NCBI RefSeq assembly: GCF_014217255.1
Contig: NZ_CP059404.1
Location: 744,001-808,000, forward strand
DNA length: 64,000 nucleotides
From: Corynebacterium incognita
GTDB taxonomy: Bacteria; Actinomycetota; Actinomycetes; Mycobacteriales; Mycobacteriaceae
Reading direction: 5' to 3'
Part shown: one piece after another, positions 10,744 through 20,572 of the stretch
How positions within the stretch are numbered: position 1 is the stretch's first letter
Layout: each line of letters opens with the position of its first letter
Made by a program: the position numbers and the translations under genes
The notes under the pieces: generated by a model
The model's input: the letters and a program-made list of their open reading frames with translations, nothing else
Databases searched by the model: none
What the model was told of the DNA's origin: nothing

Positions 10744-11096
10744 AGCCGCGCTCCTTCGCACAATCGCTCGAAGCCGCCCGCATCTTTGAGGCGACTTCCC
10801 TTGCCCATTCTTGAAAGTGGTACCCACTTACCCTTTACAGTCCCACATTTGAGCGCACTGCGCTAGGGTGGGTGCACCTACAACGCAGAAGGCATTCGGA
10901 TCAAGTCGGCCTTGCGCTCACCGAAGGATTTCACCGCGGCGCCTTGGATAAAACTGCGAAACAGCGCCATGTGAGGCGATCTTTTCCGAGATCTCGCAGT
11001 ATTTGCACAATGCCGCCCCACTGTCGGCCCAATTCCGTCCCAGGGACCACCCCTTGCCGACCCAAGGATCGTTCCCCAGCGGCCGGATAAAAAATG
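10744..11096. other. Intergenic region between SPFH gene and tRNA-Leu
   Basis: About 350 bases without a supportable gene. It holds the SPFH ribosome-binding site (GAAGGAG just upstream of 10743). I see no strong hairpin with a T-run, no repeat and no conserved small ORF. Confidence 0.5.
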
Positions 11097-11178
<82 letters not shown>

Positions 11179-11291
11179 GTAGAACACGTCGGCGTACACC
11201 GCGTGCCAGAAGAGAGTGTACTGGTTGGCGGGAAGAAAACGGAAATTACCCCGCGCCGCGGCACCGATCATACTTTTGGAGGACAACCGGG

Positions 11292-11297
11292 TAGGAT
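11292..11297 (+). promoter_or_regulatory. -10 hexamer for a leaderless transcript
   Basis: TAGGAT ends 8 nt before the GTG at 11306 and no ribosome-binding site is present, so transcription probably starts at the start codon. Confidence 0.55.
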
Positions 11298-11305
11298 GTC
11301 CTAGC

Positions 11306-11773
11306 GTGAGTACCCCACAAGACGAAAAACGCGAGAAGATTAAGGTGCGCTGGTGGCACATCGTGCTCATCGCCTTCTTTGTGTGCGCGTTCCTGGGTCT
11401 CGCATACTGGCAGTGGACGCGGTTCCAGTCAGGCTCCGGAGACTTCCAAAACCTGGGATACGCCCTGCAGTGGCCGCTGTTCGCCGCCTTTGTGATTTAC
11501 GCGTATCGCATGTCCATCAAGTATGAAAACGAGCGCATCGAGGCCGAATCCGAAGCCGCGGAATCAGGCGAGGAGGACTTCCAGTATCAGGCGGAAAAGC
11601 CGGATAAGAAAGTCACCAAGATTTCCGAGGACTTCTTGCCCGAGCGCCCGCAGATGGACGTTGCGGAGTTCAATGAGCGCAACGCCCCGCGACGTCGGAA
11701 AGCAGCTAACCGGGGGCCGGACGCGGCCGCCGACAACATGAAGGAGAACAATGACTCAGCCGACAAGCAATAA
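11306..11773 (+). CDS. Small membrane protein with two transmembrane segments, function unknown
   Basis: A 155-residue protein that I cannot assign to a characterised family. It begins with a short charged N-terminus, then a membrane segment WWHIVLIAFFVCAFLGLAYW (about residues 17-36), an extracytoplasmic loop of about 20 residues, a second segment around WPLFAAFVIYAYRM (about 55-70), and a long acidic then basic cytoplasmic tail. The GTG at 11306 is chosen because a TAGGAT -10 element sits 8 nt upstream and the TM1 spacing fits; earlier in-frame starts have neither. Its last 23 bases overlap the next gene (DUF3817), so the two are co-translated and may act together. The tail is rich in Glu and Arg and looks unstructured. 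Confidence 0.75.
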   Translation: MSTPQDEKREKIKVRWWHIVLIAFFVCAFLGLAYWQWTRFQSGSGDFQNLGYALQWPLFAAFVIYAYRMSIKYENERIEAESEAAESGEEDFQYQAEKPDKKVTKISEDFLPERPQMDVAEFNERNAPRRRKAANRGPDAAADNMKENNDSADKQ

Positions 11774-12128
11774 CGCCCCGCAGCCGAAACAGGTGCACCC
11801 GGAACGCCAGGAGCGCATCCGCCCGGCGCTGAACTTCTTCTCCATCGCCGCGTGGGTGACCGGCGTTTTCCTCATCTTCCTCGTCGTCCGCATGGTGCTC
11901 GAGTACGGCTTCGGTATGGAAATGCCGGGCTGGGCCACCATTATCGCCATCGTGCATGGTTGGGTATACATGGCCTTTGTGATCAGCTGCCTCATGCTGG
12001 GCATGCGGGCGCGCTGGGACTTCGGCAAGATCATCCTCACCGCACTGGCTGGGGTGGTCCCGTTCTTCTCCTTCTTCATGGAGGCTAAGCGCCGCCGCGA
12101 GGTGAAGGAGCAGTTCCAGCTGGCCTAA
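11751..12128 (+). CDS. DUF3817 family membrane protein
   Basis: A 125-residue protein with three hydrophobic segments (around ALNFFSIAAWVTGVFLIFLV, WATIIAIVHGWVYMAFVISCL and IILTALAGVVPFFSFFM) and the conserved HGWVYM and VPFFSFF(M)EAKRR blocks that mark DUF3817, a small actinobacterial membrane family with no established function. GAAGGAG lies 5 nt before the ATG. It overlaps the upstream membrane-protein gene by 23 bases, so the pair forms a two-gene operon, convergent with rdgB. Confidence 0.85.
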   Translation: MTQPTSNNAPQPKQVHPERQERIRPALNFFSIAAWVTGVFLIFLVVRMVLEYGFGMEMPGWATIIAIVHGWVYMAFVISCLMLGMRARWDFGKIILTALAGVVPFFSFFMEAKRRREVKEQFQLA

Positions 12129-12154
12129 GGCCAGGGTGGGGCTTGCCGACGCCC

Positions 12155-12757
12155 CTAGCCCGCAAGCTCGGCGATGGTGTCCACCAGCTGGCGCAAGGCG
12201 CGCCCGCGGTGCGACACCTCGTTCTTTTCTTCCGGAGTCATCTCCGCCGCGGAGCGCTTTTCACCCTCCGGCTGGAACAGCGGGTCATAGCCAAAGCCGT
12301 TCTCGCCCTGCGGCGCGCGCAGCAGGGTTCCCGGCCAGCGCCCCTCCACGGTGACTTCTTTGCCGTCCGGGGTCACCAGTGCGCACACGGAGACGAACGC
12401 ACAGGCGCGACGTTCGTCCGGCACGTGCTGCATTTGGCCCAGCAGCAGACGGTTGTTCTCCTCGTCCGGGCCGTGGGCGCCGCACCAGCGCGCCGAGAGC
12501 ACGCCCGGCATGCCGTTGAGTTCCTCGACGGCGAGGCCAGAGTCGTCCGCCACGCAAACGAGTCCGGTGGCCTGGGCACCGGCGCGAGCCTTAATGAGCG
12601 CGTTGTCCGCGAACGTCCGCCCGTCCTCCACCGGCTCCGGGTAGGACTCCACTGCGCTGAGCGGCAGCAGCTCCACCCCGGCGATGCCGGCGTCCGCGAG
12701 GATCGTTTCTAGCTCCTTGAGCTTCTTCGCGTTGTTTGAGGCGACCAGGAACTGCAT
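12155..12757 (-). CDS. rdgB: RdgB/HAM1 non-canonical purine NTP pyrophosphatase
   Basis: A 200-residue enzyme that hydrolyses (d)ITP and dXTP to monophosphates and so keeps deaminated purines out of DNA and RNA. It shows the N-terminal SNNAKKLKELE motif (substrate phosphate binding), the metal-site block VADDSGLAVEELNGMPGVLSARW, and the C-terminal GFGYDPLFQPEG and SHRGRAL motifs; length is standard. It lies 35 nt downstream of rph on the same strand. The rph-rdgB order with murI and the phosphodiesterase upstream is a recurring actinobacterial cluster. Confidence 0.96.
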   Translation of the reverse strand: MQFLVASNNAKKLKELETILADAGIAGVELLPLSAVESYPEPVEDGRTFADNALIKARAGAQATGLVCVADDSGLAVEELNGMPGVLSARWCGAHGPDEENNRLLLGQMQHVPDERRACAFVSVCALVTPDGKEVTVEGRWPGTLLRAPQGENGFGYDPLFQPEGEKRSAAEMTPEEKNEVSHRGRALRQLVDTIAELAG

Positions 12758-12792
12758 GGTGTTCGCGTCTCCTTCGGTACTTTGTGAGTGTT

Positions 12793-13530
12793 TTAGCGCA
12801 GTGGCTGCGCCAGGGCTTCCTTCTGCGCGGTGATGAGCTCGAAGCAGCCCTTCTGCGCGACGTCGAGCATCTGGTTGAGCTCCTCGCGGCCGAACAGGCC
12901 GTGCTCGCCAGTGCCCTGGATTTCCACGAAGTTGCCGGATTCCTGCATCACCACGTTGAGGTCCACCTCAGCGCGCGAGTCCTCCTCGTACGGCAGGTCC
13001 AGGCACACCTGGCCGTCGATGATGCCGACAGAGATAGCGGCGATTGGCTGCAGCAGCGGCTCACCGGGGACCACGCCGCGCTCCTTGAGCTCGGCGATGG
13101 CGTCCGCCAGCGCCACGTAGGCGCCGGTGATCGACGCCGTGCGGGTGCCGCCATCGGCCTGGAGCACATCGCAGTCCAGGTTGATGGTGTTCTCCCCCAG
13201 CTGGGACAGATCCACCGCGGCGCGCAGGCTGCGGCCTACCAGGCGGGAAATCTCGTGGGTGCGGCCCTTGACCTTGCCCTTCATGGACTCGCGCGGCATG
13301 CGCTCGTGCGTCGCGGACGGCAGCATCGCGTATTCGGCCGTCAACCAGCCCTCGCCGGAATCGCGCTTGAAGCGCGGCACGCCCTCCTCCACGGAAGCCG
13401 TGCACATCACGCGGGTGTTACCGAATTCCACGAGCACCGAACCAGCGGGGTTCGAGGTGAAGTTCCGGGTGATGCGGACAGGACGAAGCTCATCGACGGC
13501 GCGGCCGTCGGCACGGGTGAAATCAGTCAT
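12793..13530 (-). CDS. rph: Ribonuclease PH
   Basis: A 245-residue phosphorolytic 3'-5' exoribonuclease that trims the 3' ends of tRNA precursors. Conserved blocks: [15 protein letters not shown] at the N-terminus, the RNA-binding loop [27 protein letters not shown] and the phosphate/metal region [21 protein letters not shown]. The ATG at 13530 gives the family length; a possible upstream GTG/other start at 13557 would add nine unconserved residues. A weak -10-like TAGCCT lies 7 nt before the ATG, which would make the message leaderless. rdgB follows. Confidence 0.96.
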   Translation of the reverse strand: MTDFTRADGRAVDELRPVRITRNFTSNPAGSVLVEFGNTRVMCTASVEEGVPRFKRDSGEGWLTAEYAMLPSATHERMPRESMKGKVKGRTHEISRLVGRSLRAAVDLSQLGENTINLDCDVLQADGGTRTASITGAYVALADAIAELKERGVVPGEPLLQPIAAISVGIIDGQVCLDLPYEEDSRAEVDLNVVMQESGNFVEIQGTGEHGLFGREELNQMLDVAQKGCFELITAQKEALAQPLR

Positions 13531-13566
13531 GGCACCCAGGCTACCCGGTGCCGCCACCCGGCGACG

Positions 13567-14334
13567 CTACAGCGACAGCTCCTGGCCCGCGAACGCGAGC
13601 TCCACCGGGCCGTCGAATTCTGCGCGGGCCGCAGCAAGAGTCGCCTCGGTGTCGCCCCACGGCTGCAGATGGACCAGCAGCAGCTTGCTTACCCCAGCCT
13701 CGCAGGCGGCGCGCCCTGCGTCGGCGCCGCTCATGTGCATCCCCTCGGGTTTGTCGGAGCTGTCTACGCCCCACGCCGCCTCGCACATGAAGACGTCCGC
13801 GCCGCGCGCGGCGTCGATAAGCCGCGGCGAGTACGCGGTGTCACCGGAGTAGGTCAGCACCGTGCCGGACTTGCGGTGTTCCACGCGCAGCGCGAAGGCC
13901 TCCACCGGGTGGGAGACGGCAAACGGGGTGACGGTGACGTCGTCGATGAGGACAGATTCGCCATCGGCCCACGCTTCAAACGCGAAGGTATCGGACATGT
14001 CGTCGACCTCCTGGCCCGCGTCCGCGCTCAGCCGCCCCAGGTGGACCGGGGTTGCTTGCGGACCGAAGCACAGATTGCGCGATGCCGCGGGCGCCTCTGG
14101 GTGGAAGCGGCGCCACACCAAAAGGGAGGGAAAATCCATGCAGTGATCAGCATGCAGGTGGCTGAATAGCACATGGGCGTCGCAAGGATCTTGGACCTGT
14201 TGCAGGGCCGCCAGGGTGCCCGGGCCAATGTCCATGACGATGGACGGCGCATCCGGGAAGGACAGCAGGTAACCAGAGGCCGGGTTTCCCGGCACAGGCA
14301 CGGAACCAGAACAACCAAGGACGGTCAACTTCAT
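13567..14334 (-). CDS. Metallo-beta-lactamase-fold phosphodiesterase, possible CpdA-type cAMP phosphodiesterase
   Basis: A 255-residue hydrolase. The metal site is clear: SHLHADH near residue 60 (HxHxDH), a histidine in FAVSHPVEAF, the aspartate of YSGDTAYSP and a late histidine in LLVHLQPWG. This fits the RNase Z/class II cyclic-nucleotide phosphodiesterase branch of the fold. From memory, the Corynebacterium glutamicum gene in this neighbourhood (between murI and rph) encodes the cAMP phosphodiesterase CpdA; the synteny suggests the same role, lowering cAMP that feeds the regulator GlxR. RNase Z-like or other phosphodiesterase activity cannot be excluded from sequence. It is on the same strand as murI upstream and rph downstream. 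Confidence 0.8.
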   Translation of the reverse strand: MKLTVLGCSGSVPVPGNPASGYLLSFPDAPSIVMDIGPGTLAALQQVQDPCDAHVLFSHLHADHCMDFPSLLVWRRFHPEAPAASRNLCFGPQATPVHLGRLSADAGQEVDDMSDTFAFEAWADGESVLIDDVTVTPFAVSHPVEAFALRVEHRKSGTVLTYSGDTAYSPRLIDAARGADVFMCEAAWGVDSSDKPEGMHMSGADAGRAACEAGVSKLLLVHLQPWGDTEATLAAARAEFDGPVELAFAGQELSL

Positions 14335-14432
14335 GGGGTTATCCTGCCACGAAATTCACCGTTGTGGGGGACAAAAGCAGGTTTTGCGGCAAATCCCTTG
14401 GAAATATACCTTCGTCGACCGCAGGAACAGGC

Positions 14433-15299
14433 CTAGAAGTGTTCCCCGGCCCCGATGCGGCGCAGCTCGCCGGTCGACGGCGGCAGGAATCGGCTGGCGA
14501 GGGTCTCAAAGATCTCGGGGTCGCCGGTGGACTTGAACACTCGCGTCGGGGTGTTTCCCAGCGGTGCCAACATGTTTTCTTCCGTCAGCACCTTGATGAC
14601 GTCCTTCGAGGTCTCCTCCGCTGACGACACCAGGTTGACCTCGTCTCCCATGGCCAGCTGCAAAACACCGGTGAGCAGGGGGTAGTGGGTGCAACCGAGG
14701 ACGAGCGTGTCGACGCCCGCTTCGCGCAACGGTTGCACATACCCCTTGGCGATGTCCAGGATCTCCTGGCCGGTGATGATGCCCCGCTCCACGTAGGGAA
14801 CGAACTGCGGGCAGGCCACCGCGTGCGCCTCGATGCCCGGGCTGATGGCGAACATGTCCTGGTACGCGCCGGAGTTCACCGTGCCCTGGGTGCCGATGAC
14901 GCCGATCTTGCCGTTGCGGGTCGTGCGTAGCGCGCGCCGCACGGCAGGCTGAATGACCTCAACCACGGGGACGTCGTAACGCTCACGAGCGTCGTGCAAG
15001 AACGCGGCGGTGGCGGTGTTGCACGCGATGACGAGCATCTTGCACCCGGCCTCCACCAGCTCATCGGCGATGCGCAGGGAATGCTCCCTCACCTCCGCGA
15101 TCGGCAGCGGGCCGTAAGGGCCATGGGCGGTATCGCCGATGTAGTAGATGGACTCATTGGGCAGCTGGTCCATGAGCGCACGTGCCACCGTTAAACCGCC
15201 CACGCCCGAGTCGAACATGCCAATCGGGCTCACTTCGGTGATCTCCTGAGTGCCCATGACAAAACGCGCAACAGGATCGTGGGGGGTGGAGCTACTCAT
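14433..15299 (-). CDS. murI: Glutamate racemase
   Basis: A 288-residue cytosolic enzyme that interconverts L- and D-glutamate for peptidoglycan synthesis. The substrate loop [14 protein letters not shown], the first catalytic cysteine in IACNTAT (near residue 93) and the second in LGCTHYPLL (near 203) are all present, as is the Asp/Ser pair of DSGVGG. The ATG at 15299 is supported by TAGACT located 8 nt upstream with no Shine-Dalgarno sequence, so the gene is probably transcribed without a leader although it follows the rhomboid gene by only 31 nt. The N-terminus is about 17 residues longer than usual; ATG at residue 15 is an alternative. Confidence 0.96.
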   Translation of the reverse strand: MSSSTPHDPVARFVMGTQEITEVSPIGMFDSGVGGLTVARALMDQLPNESIYYIGDTAHGPYGPLPIAEVREHSLRIADELVEAGCKMLVIACNTATAAFLHDARERYDVPVVEVIQPAVRRALRTTRNGKIGVIGTQGTVNSGAYQDMFAISPGIEAHAVACPQFVPYVERGIITGQEILDIAKGYVQPLREAGVDTLVLGCTHYPLLTGVLQLAMGDEVNLVSSAEETSKDVIKVLTEENMLAPLGNTPTRVFKSTGDPEIFETLASRFLPPSTGELRRIGAGEHF

Positions 15300-15330
15300 G
15301 GTGGCCAAGTCTAGCCGCTACGCAATGCAA

Positions 15331-16098
15331 CTAGTACGTCAGCTGACGATTCGCCGCGGAGTTCGGGCGCGGCGGATCATCGCTCGTGATAACCATTCCG
15401 GCCACGATGCCGGCCAGGGCGCCGCACAGGTGTGCCTGCCAGGACACCCCGGCGTCGTTAGGCAACACTCCCCAAATGAGGCCGGCGTACATGAAGCCCA
15501 GAACCACGCCCAAGATGACCTGGCGGAAACTGCGGTTGAACAAACCACGCCACACCAGGTAGCACAGCCAGCCGTACACCAGCCCGGATGCGCCAACGTG
15601 ATTGGTGCCCAAGCCGCCCAGCAGCCACGTGCCCAGGCCGCCCAGCACCACCACGATGCCGGTGACTTCCCACCAGGTGCGGCGGCCGGTGGCTCCAATG
15701 AAGAAGCTAAAAATAGCGCCGGGCACGGTGTTAGAAATGAGGTGATCAAATCCGACGTGCAGTAGTGGCGCCGTGAGGATTCCCCACATGCTGGAGATAT
15801 CCCACGGGTGGATACCAAAATGCGTCAGGAACCCGCCAAAGACAAAGGTATTGATGAGGTGCACGGCCCAGATGGACACAACGTACAGCACCGCAAACGA
15901 CATCCCCGTGCGGAAACCACCAGCCTGCGGGCGCTGGGTGCGGCGCGGCGCGCCAGGCCCCTGGTAGGAGACGGGCCGGGCATCACCGAAGATATTTCCT
16001 TGATTAAAGCCACCGGGCTGCGGACCCGTTTGCGGCATCTGGCCATAGCCGGAGGTGGGGCGACTGCGGTCACCCCCGGAGGGATACTGGTAGCTCAT
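15331..16098 (-). CDS. Rhomboid family intramembrane serine protease
   Basis: A 255-residue polytopic membrane protein. The first 60 residues are a Gly/Pro/Gln-rich cytoplasmic tail. Six or seven membrane segments follow. The catalytic serine sits in the GASG motif (near residue 170, in HVGASGLVYGW) and the catalytic histidine in the last part (WQAHLCGALAG, near 220), with the L1 loop and conserved LLHVGFDHLISN histidine/asparagine of the oxyanion region. It is therefore expected to be active. Physiological substrates are unknown. Gene order DUF2017, rhomboid, murI on one strand is conserved in related actinobacteria. Confidence 0.92.
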   Translation of the reverse strand: MSYQYPSGGDRSRPTSGYGQMPQTGPQPGGFNQGNIFGDARPVSYQGPGAPRRTQRPQAGGFRTGMSFAVLYVVSIWAVHLINTFVFGGFLTHFGIHPWDISSMWGILTAPLLHVGFDHLISNTVPGAIFSFFIGATGRRTWWEVTGIVVVLGGLGTWLLGGLGTNHVGASGLVYGWLCYLVWRGLFNRSFRQVILGVVLGFMYAGLIWGVLPNDAGVSWQAHLCGALAGIVAGMVITSDDPPRPNSAANRQLTY

Positions 16099-16140
16099 GG
16101 TGAGGATGCGCCCTTTCCGGCTAGTCCTGGGCGGACGCCG

Positions 16141-16680
16141 CTAATCCATCATCGCGGTCAGCAGGCTGTCCTGGTTGTACGCCAGCCACTCTACTAGAGC
16201 GTCCCGGTCCGCCATGGGGCCCTCTCCCTGCGGCATCTCGCTGGCGGCGAGGAACAAGCGCAGGTCATTGAGCCCAGCCACGAAGGACGCGGCCTCCTCT
16301 TCGTCCAACGTCACATTGACGCTGCCATTGGGCCCCAAGACCTCGCCGATGAGCTGGAGGTTCATGAGCTTCGCGCGCGCGATGTCATTCTCGTGCAGGC
16401 TGCGTAGAAGCTGCGCGTCGCCGTCGAACTCCTCATCGCCCTCGCGCTGGAAATCCGGGAACAGGCGCGCTAGCGACGGATCCTCCGGGGCGTCCTTGTG
16501 CCCGGAGGCCATCCCCATCATGTCCGCAAGTTCATCCTTGGGCGCGGACTGCACCCGCGCGATGATCGCTTCGCTCACCGACGCCGCGAGATCGCCTAAG
16601 ACCTCCCGCTCAATCGGTTCGAACACCGTGCTGTACTTGACGCCTTTGATGAGCGCCTTTTTCTTCTTCCACTCCTGCAT
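16141..16680 (-). CDS. DUF2017 family protein
   Basis: A 179-residue soluble, acidic and helix-rich protein of the actinobacterial DUF2017 family, which has no established biochemical role. Recognisable blocks: EPIEREVLGDLAASV near the N-terminus, DPSLARLFPDF, then LNDLRLFLAAS and ALVEWLAYNQDSLLTAMM at the C-terminus. The ATG at 16680 follows clpS by 19 nt on the same strand. Its constant association with clpS suggests a link to ClpS-ClpAP/ClpCP protein turnover, but that is inference from position. Confidence 0.87.
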   Translation of the reverse strand: MQEWKKKKALIKGVKYSTVFEPIEREVLGDLAASVSEAIIARVQSAPKDELADMMGMASGHKDAPEDPSLARLFPDFQREGDEEFDGDAQLLRSLHENDIARAKLMNLQLIGEVLGPNGSVNVTLDEEEAASFVAGLNDLRLFLAASEMPQGEGPMADRDALVEWLAYNQDSLLTAMMD

Positions 16681-16699
16681 TGTCGCTACCTCACTCCCC

Positions 16700-17035
16700 C
16701 TAGCCGGCCTGCTGCATGGTTGCCCACAAGCCAGCAACCTGAAGCTTCTTCACGTCGCCTTCGATCTTGTCGCGCTCGCCCGTGGAGACTACTGCTTTGC
16801 CCTCGGTGTGCACCTGCATCATGAGTTCCTGGGCGCGCTTTTTGTCGTAGCCCAGCACGGTCTGGAAAACATAGGAGACATACGACATGAGGTTGACGGG
16901 GTCATCCCAGACGATGCACATCCAGGGCAGGTTCTCACTCGTGGCAACGTCGAGCTGCAACTCCTGATCTAGCTCGGGCGAGGCCATGGGCCCCGCAACC
17001 ACGCGGGAGGAGTCAATAGCGTTAGGCACCTTCAT
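16700..17035 (-). CDS. clpS: ATP-dependent Clp protease adaptor ClpS
   Basis: A 111-residue adaptor that recognises N-degron substrates and delivers them to the Clp ATPase. Family features: [24 protein letters not shown] (the D-D-P-N binding pocket), [19 protein letters not shown] with the conserved His, and a closing amphipathic stretch. The ATG at 17035 is chosen because TACGCT lies 8 nt upstream (17044-17049), a typical leaderless arrangement; an internal ATG at 16987 would give the minimal adaptor. It is divergent from pncB with only 56 nt between the start codons, so both promoters overlap back to back. Confidence 0.92.
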   Translation of the reverse strand: MKVPNAIDSSRVVAGPMASPELDQELQLDVATSENLPWMCIVWDDPVNLMSYVSYVFQTVLGYDKKRAQELMMQVHTEGKAVVSTGERDKIEGDVKKLQVAGLWATMQQAG

Positions 17036-17043
17036 AAGGTACA

Positions 17044-17049
17044 AGCGTA
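17044..17049 (-). promoter_or_regulatory. -10 hexamer for leaderless clpS
   Basis: On the minus strand TACGCT ends 8 nt before the clpS ATG; no ribosome site is visible. Confidence 0.5.
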
Positions 17050-17078
17050 GCGCGGATTTCTGGCAAATTCTTTTCGGG

Positions 17079-17084
17079 TAAGGT
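17079..17084 (+). promoter_or_regulatory. -10 hexamer for leaderless pncB
   Basis: TAAGGT ends 7 nt before the pncB GTG at 17092; no Shine-Dalgarno sequence lies between. Confidence 0.55.
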
Positions 17085-17091
17085 ATGTGGG

Positions 17092-18429
17092 GTGAATTAC
17101 ACTCCACCGACTTCCCTGTCCGCAGACCGCTCCACCGCTCTGCTCACGGACAAGTACGAGCTCACCATGTTGCAGGCGGCGCTTCGCGACGGCACCGTGG
17201 ACCGCCAGGTCGCCTGTGAGGTATTCTGCCGCCGCCTGCCCAACGAACGCCGCTACGGCATGGTGGCCGGCACCACCCGCGTGCTGCGCGCTATCCAGGA
17301 TTTCCGTTTCACCGAAGCGCAGTTGGAAACGCTTCACTTCCTTGACGAAAAAACCATCGACTACCTGCGTAACTACAAGTTCTCCGGGCAGATCGACGGC
17401 TACCGCGAGGGCGAGCTGTACTTCCCCCATTCACCGCTATTGACCGTCCGGGGCACCTTCGGCGAATGCGTCATCTTGGAGACGGTCATCCTCTCCATCA
17501 TGAACGCGGACTCCGCGATAGCCTCCTCCGCCGCCCGCATGGTCACGGCCGCCGACGGTCGCCCCATCATTGAGATGGGTTCCCGCCGCACCCATGAATA
17601 CGCGGCGGTCACCGCGGCCCGCGCCGCCTACCTGGCGGGCTTTGAAGCCACCTCGAACCTCGAGGCTTCTTACCGCTACGGCATCCCGGCTTCCGGCACC
17701 GCGGCACACGCGTGGACGCTGGCGCATGTCAACGAGGACGGCACCCCGAACGAAGAAGCCGCGTTCCGCTCCCAGGTGGAGACGCTGGGCACGGACACCA
17801 CGCTGCTGGTGGATACCTATGACATCACCAAGGGCGTCGAGACGGCAGTCAAGGTCGCCGGACCGGAGCTCGGCGGCGTGCGTATCGACTCCGGCGACCT
17901 CGGCGCGGTGACCCGCCGCGTGCGCAAGCAGCTCGACGATCTCGGCGCCACCAACACCAAGATCGTGGTCTCCTCGGACCTCGACGAGTTTGCCATCGCT
18001 GGTCTGCGCGGCGATCCCGTGGACATCTACGGCGTGGGCACCTCGGTGGTCACCGGTTCCGGCTCCCCGACCGCCGGCCTGGTGTACAAGGTCGTGGAGG
18101 TCGAAGGACATCCAGTGGCCAAGCGTTCTTCCTCCAAGCAATCGCTGGGCGCCGCCAAGCGCGGCTTCCGCACCTACCGCAGCACCGGTACCGCGGTGGA
18201 GGAAGTAGTCACCCCCATCGCGGCCGAGCAGCCCGACGCTGTGTCGCCCCGCCTGGAAGTCCGCGAGATCACGACCCCGATGATGCGCGACGGTGAGCTC
18301 GTCGACGAGCTGCCTTCCTTGGAGGAGGCCCGCGAATACGTCAAGCAGGCCCTGGTCTCCCTCCCATGGGAAGGCCTGGCGCTCTCGCGTGGCGAGCCGG
18401 CGCTCAACACTCGCTTTTCTGGTTTCTAA
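17092..18429 (+). CDS. pncB: Nicotinate phosphoribosyltransferase
   Basis: A 445-residue cytosolic enzyme of NAD salvage that makes nicotinate mononucleotide from nicotinate, PRPP and ATP. Typical elements: [15 protein letters not shown] at the N-terminus, [13 protein letters not shown] with the conserved Arg-Arg-His, GTAAHAW around residue 203 (the region of the histidine that is phosphorylated in the family), [11 protein letters not shown] and the glycine-rich PRPP/phosphate site [12 protein letters not shown]. The GTG start follows a -10 TAAGGT by 7 nt, so the transcript is leaderless. nadE elsewhere in the window performs the last NAD step. Confidence 0.95.
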   Translation: MNYTPPTSLSADRSTALLTDKYELTMLQAALRDGTVDRQVACEVFCRRLPNERRYGMVAGTTRVLRAIQDFRFTEAQLETLHFLDEKTIDYLRNYKFSGQIDGYREGELYFPHSPLLTVRGTFGECVILETVILSIMNADSAIASSAARMVTAADGRPIIEMGSRRTHEYAAVTAARAAYLAGFEATSNLEASYRYGIPASGTAAHAWTLAHVNEDGTPNEEAAFRSQVETLGTDTTLLVDTYDITKGVETAVKVAGPELGGVRIDSGDLGAVTRRVRKQLDDLGATNTKIVVSSDLDEFAIAGLRGDPVDIYGVGTSVVTGSGSPTAGLVYKVVEVEGHPVAKRSSSKQSLGAAKRGFRTYRSTGTAVEEVVTPIAAEQPDAVSPRLEVREITTPMMRDGELVDELPSLEEAREYVKQALVSLPWEGLALSRGEPALNTRFSGF

Positions 18430-18578
18430 TCCCCCGACAGACGACATCACCGGAGCTCCTACACTTCACGAAGCGCGTCACAGAAAGTCATGAGCGTTAG
18501 ATACACTGTCTAGGTACTAACAGCCTGCCTGGGTCATTCCCGGCACGCACAGCACCCCATAGGAAGAAGCCGCCCAGC

Positions 18579-20564
18579 ATGACTGAAGAGACCGCCACCC
18601 CAGCAGAGCTTCCCAGCACCCGGGCGTTGCTGGAGGTGGCGGTTGCCGCGTTGGGTGGGGCCCGCCGCGAGGGGCAGGAAAAGATGGCGGATGCCGTCAG
18701 CACCGCGCTGGAGAACAAGCGGCACCTCGCTGTCCAGGCCGGCACGGGTACCGGCAAATCGCTGGCGTACCTGGTCCCCGCAATTCGGCACGCGCAGGCA
18801 ACCGGTTCCACGGTGGTGGTCTCCACCGCAACGTTGGCGCTGCAGCGACAGCTGGTGGAGCGCGACCTGCCACGGCTTGTCGACGCCCTGGACGGCGAGA
18901 TGGAGAAGAAGCCGACGTTTGCGATTTTGAAAGGCCGCAACAACTACGTCTGCCTCAACCGGATCGCTAAAGAAGAAGGCACCCCTGCAGAACTTGGCGA
19001 GGACGAGGGCGGGATCACCTGGTTGGGCAAGCAGGTCAAGCGCGTTGCTGACTGGGCGGACGAGACGGAGACCGGCGACCGCGATGACCTGGAACCGGGC
19101 GTTCCGGACAAGGTCTGGAAAGCGGTGTCGGTGACTTCCAACGAGTGCCTGGGTGCCACGCGCTGCCCGCACGGCGAGGAATGCTTCGCAGAAGCCGCCC
19201 GCCGGCGTGCCCAGGACGTGGACATCGTGGTCACCAACCACAGTCTCTTGGCCATCGATGCCCTCAGCGACATCAACATCCTTCCCGAGCACGACGCCGT
19301 CATCGTGGACGAGGCCCACGAGTTGGACGCTCGCATCACTGCCTCTGCCACCGCGGCCATCAATGCGCGTTCGTTGCGGATGATGGCCACCCGAGCGCGC
19401 TCCCTGGGCGCGGAGGGCAAGGACGCGCGGCTGACGGAGCAGGCCGATGACTTCGCACAGGACGTCTCCGAGCTGCCACCGGGAAGGTGGAAAAACATCG
19501 AAGGCCCCATCAAGGGCCAGCTGGTCTCGCTGCAGGAGACCTTACTGTCGTTACGCACCGCAATTTCCGACGTCCCGTCCGGTGAGCCCACGCAGGACCC
19601 CGAGACCTACGCGGAGCGAATGAACCTCACGAACTTGGTCGATGAGACCGTACGCACCATCGTCCGCATCCTCGATGTTTTCTCTTCCCCCAACCCGGCG
19701 AAGCACGAGGACGTCGTCTGGCTGGAGACGGGGCGGGACAATGACCTCAGCACCTTGGCGGTCGCGCCACTGTCGGTAGCGGACATGCTGCGGGAGAAGC
19801 TCTTCGGCTCCCGCACAGTGGTGCTGACCTCGGCCACCTTGGTTATCGGCGGTCGCTTCGACGCGATGGCCGCCCGCTGGGGACTCCCGGCCGGCGAGTG
19901 GGATTCCATGGACGCGGGTACGCCGTTCGACCCGTCCAAAGCCGGGATCCTTTACGTGGCGCGCCACCTTCCCGACCCCGGTCGCGATGGCCTGGGCAAG
20001 GAACGCCTGGAGGAGCTCTTCGAGCTCATCATGGCCGCGGGTGGGCGCACCCTGGGCCTGTTTTCTTCCACCCGGGCGGCCAAAGAAGCTGCTGAGGCGC
20101 TGCGCCCACGCTTGCCCTTTGACGTGTTTTTGCAGGGCGACGATTCCGTCGGCGCCCTCGTGGAGAAGTTCTCCAAGAACGAAAACTCGTGTCTGTTTGG
20201 CACGCTGTCGCTATGGCAGGGTGTGGACGTACCCGGTACCGCGTGCTCACTGGTGACCATTGACCGCATCCCGTTTCCCCGTCCGGACGATCCGCTGCCG
20301 CAGGCACGCAAGGAAGCCGCCGACGCCGCGGGCCGCAACGGCTTCATGGAAGTCTCCGCGTCGCACGCTGCGCTGCTCATGGCGCAGGGCGCGGGCCGCC
20401 TGTTGCGCTCGGTCAACGATCGCGGAGTCATCGCTGTGCTGGATCCGCGCCTGGACACCAAGCGCTACGGTGGCTTCTTGAAGTCCTCTCTTTTGCCCTA
20501 CTGGCAGACCACGGCGCCCGACGTAGCCAAGGGCGCCCTGCGCCGACTCGTGGCTGGGAACTAG
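18579..20564 (+). CDS. DinG/YoaA-type ATP-dependent DNA helicase (XPD-like, iron-sulfur)
   Basis: A 661-residue superfamily 2 helicase. Walker A is AGTGTGKS (residues 54-61), the DEAH box is VDEAHELD, and motif VI is QGAGRLLRSVNDRGVIAVLD. Four cysteines between motifs I and II (one in NNYVCLNRI, then three within ECLGATRCPHGEECF) match the 4Fe-4S cluster of XPD/DinG helicases. The family unwinds forked DNA, D-loops, R-loops and G-quadruplexes 5'-3'. The ATG at 18579 follows AGGAAG at about 12 nt; about 150 bases separate it from pncB. It converges with the PTH2-like gene. Confidence 0.92.
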   Translation: MTEETATPAELPSTRALLEVAVAALGGARREGQEKMADAVSTALENKRHLAVQAGTGTGKSLAYLVPAIRHAQATGSTVVVSTATLALQRQLVERDLPRLVDALDGEMEKKPTFAILKGRNNYVCLNRIAKEEGTPAELGEDEGGITWLGKQVKRVADWADETETGDRDDLEPGVPDKVWKAVSVTSNECLGATRCPHGEECFAEAARRRAQDVDIVVTNHSLLAIDALSDINILPEHDAVIVDEAHELDARITASATAAINARSLRMMATRARSLGAEGKDARLTEQADDFAQDVSELPPGRWKNIEGPIKGQLVSLQETLLSLRTAISDVPSGEPTQDPETYAERMNLTNLVDETVRTIVRILDVFSSPNPAKHEDVVWLETGRDNDLSTLAVAPLSVADMLREKLFGSRTVVLTSATLVIGGRFDAMAARWGLPAGEWDSMDAGTPFDPSKAGILYVARHLPDPGRDGLGKERLEELFELIMAAGGRTLGLFSSTRAAKEAAEALRPRLPFDVFLQGDDSVGALVEKFSKNENSCLFGTLSLWQGVDVPGTACSLVTIDRIPFPRPDDPLPQARKEAADAAGRNGFMEVSASHAALLMAQGAGRLLRSVNDRGVIAVLDPRLDTKRYGGFLKSSLLPYWQTTAPDVAKGALRRLVAGN

Positions 20565-20572
20565 GCCGCAGC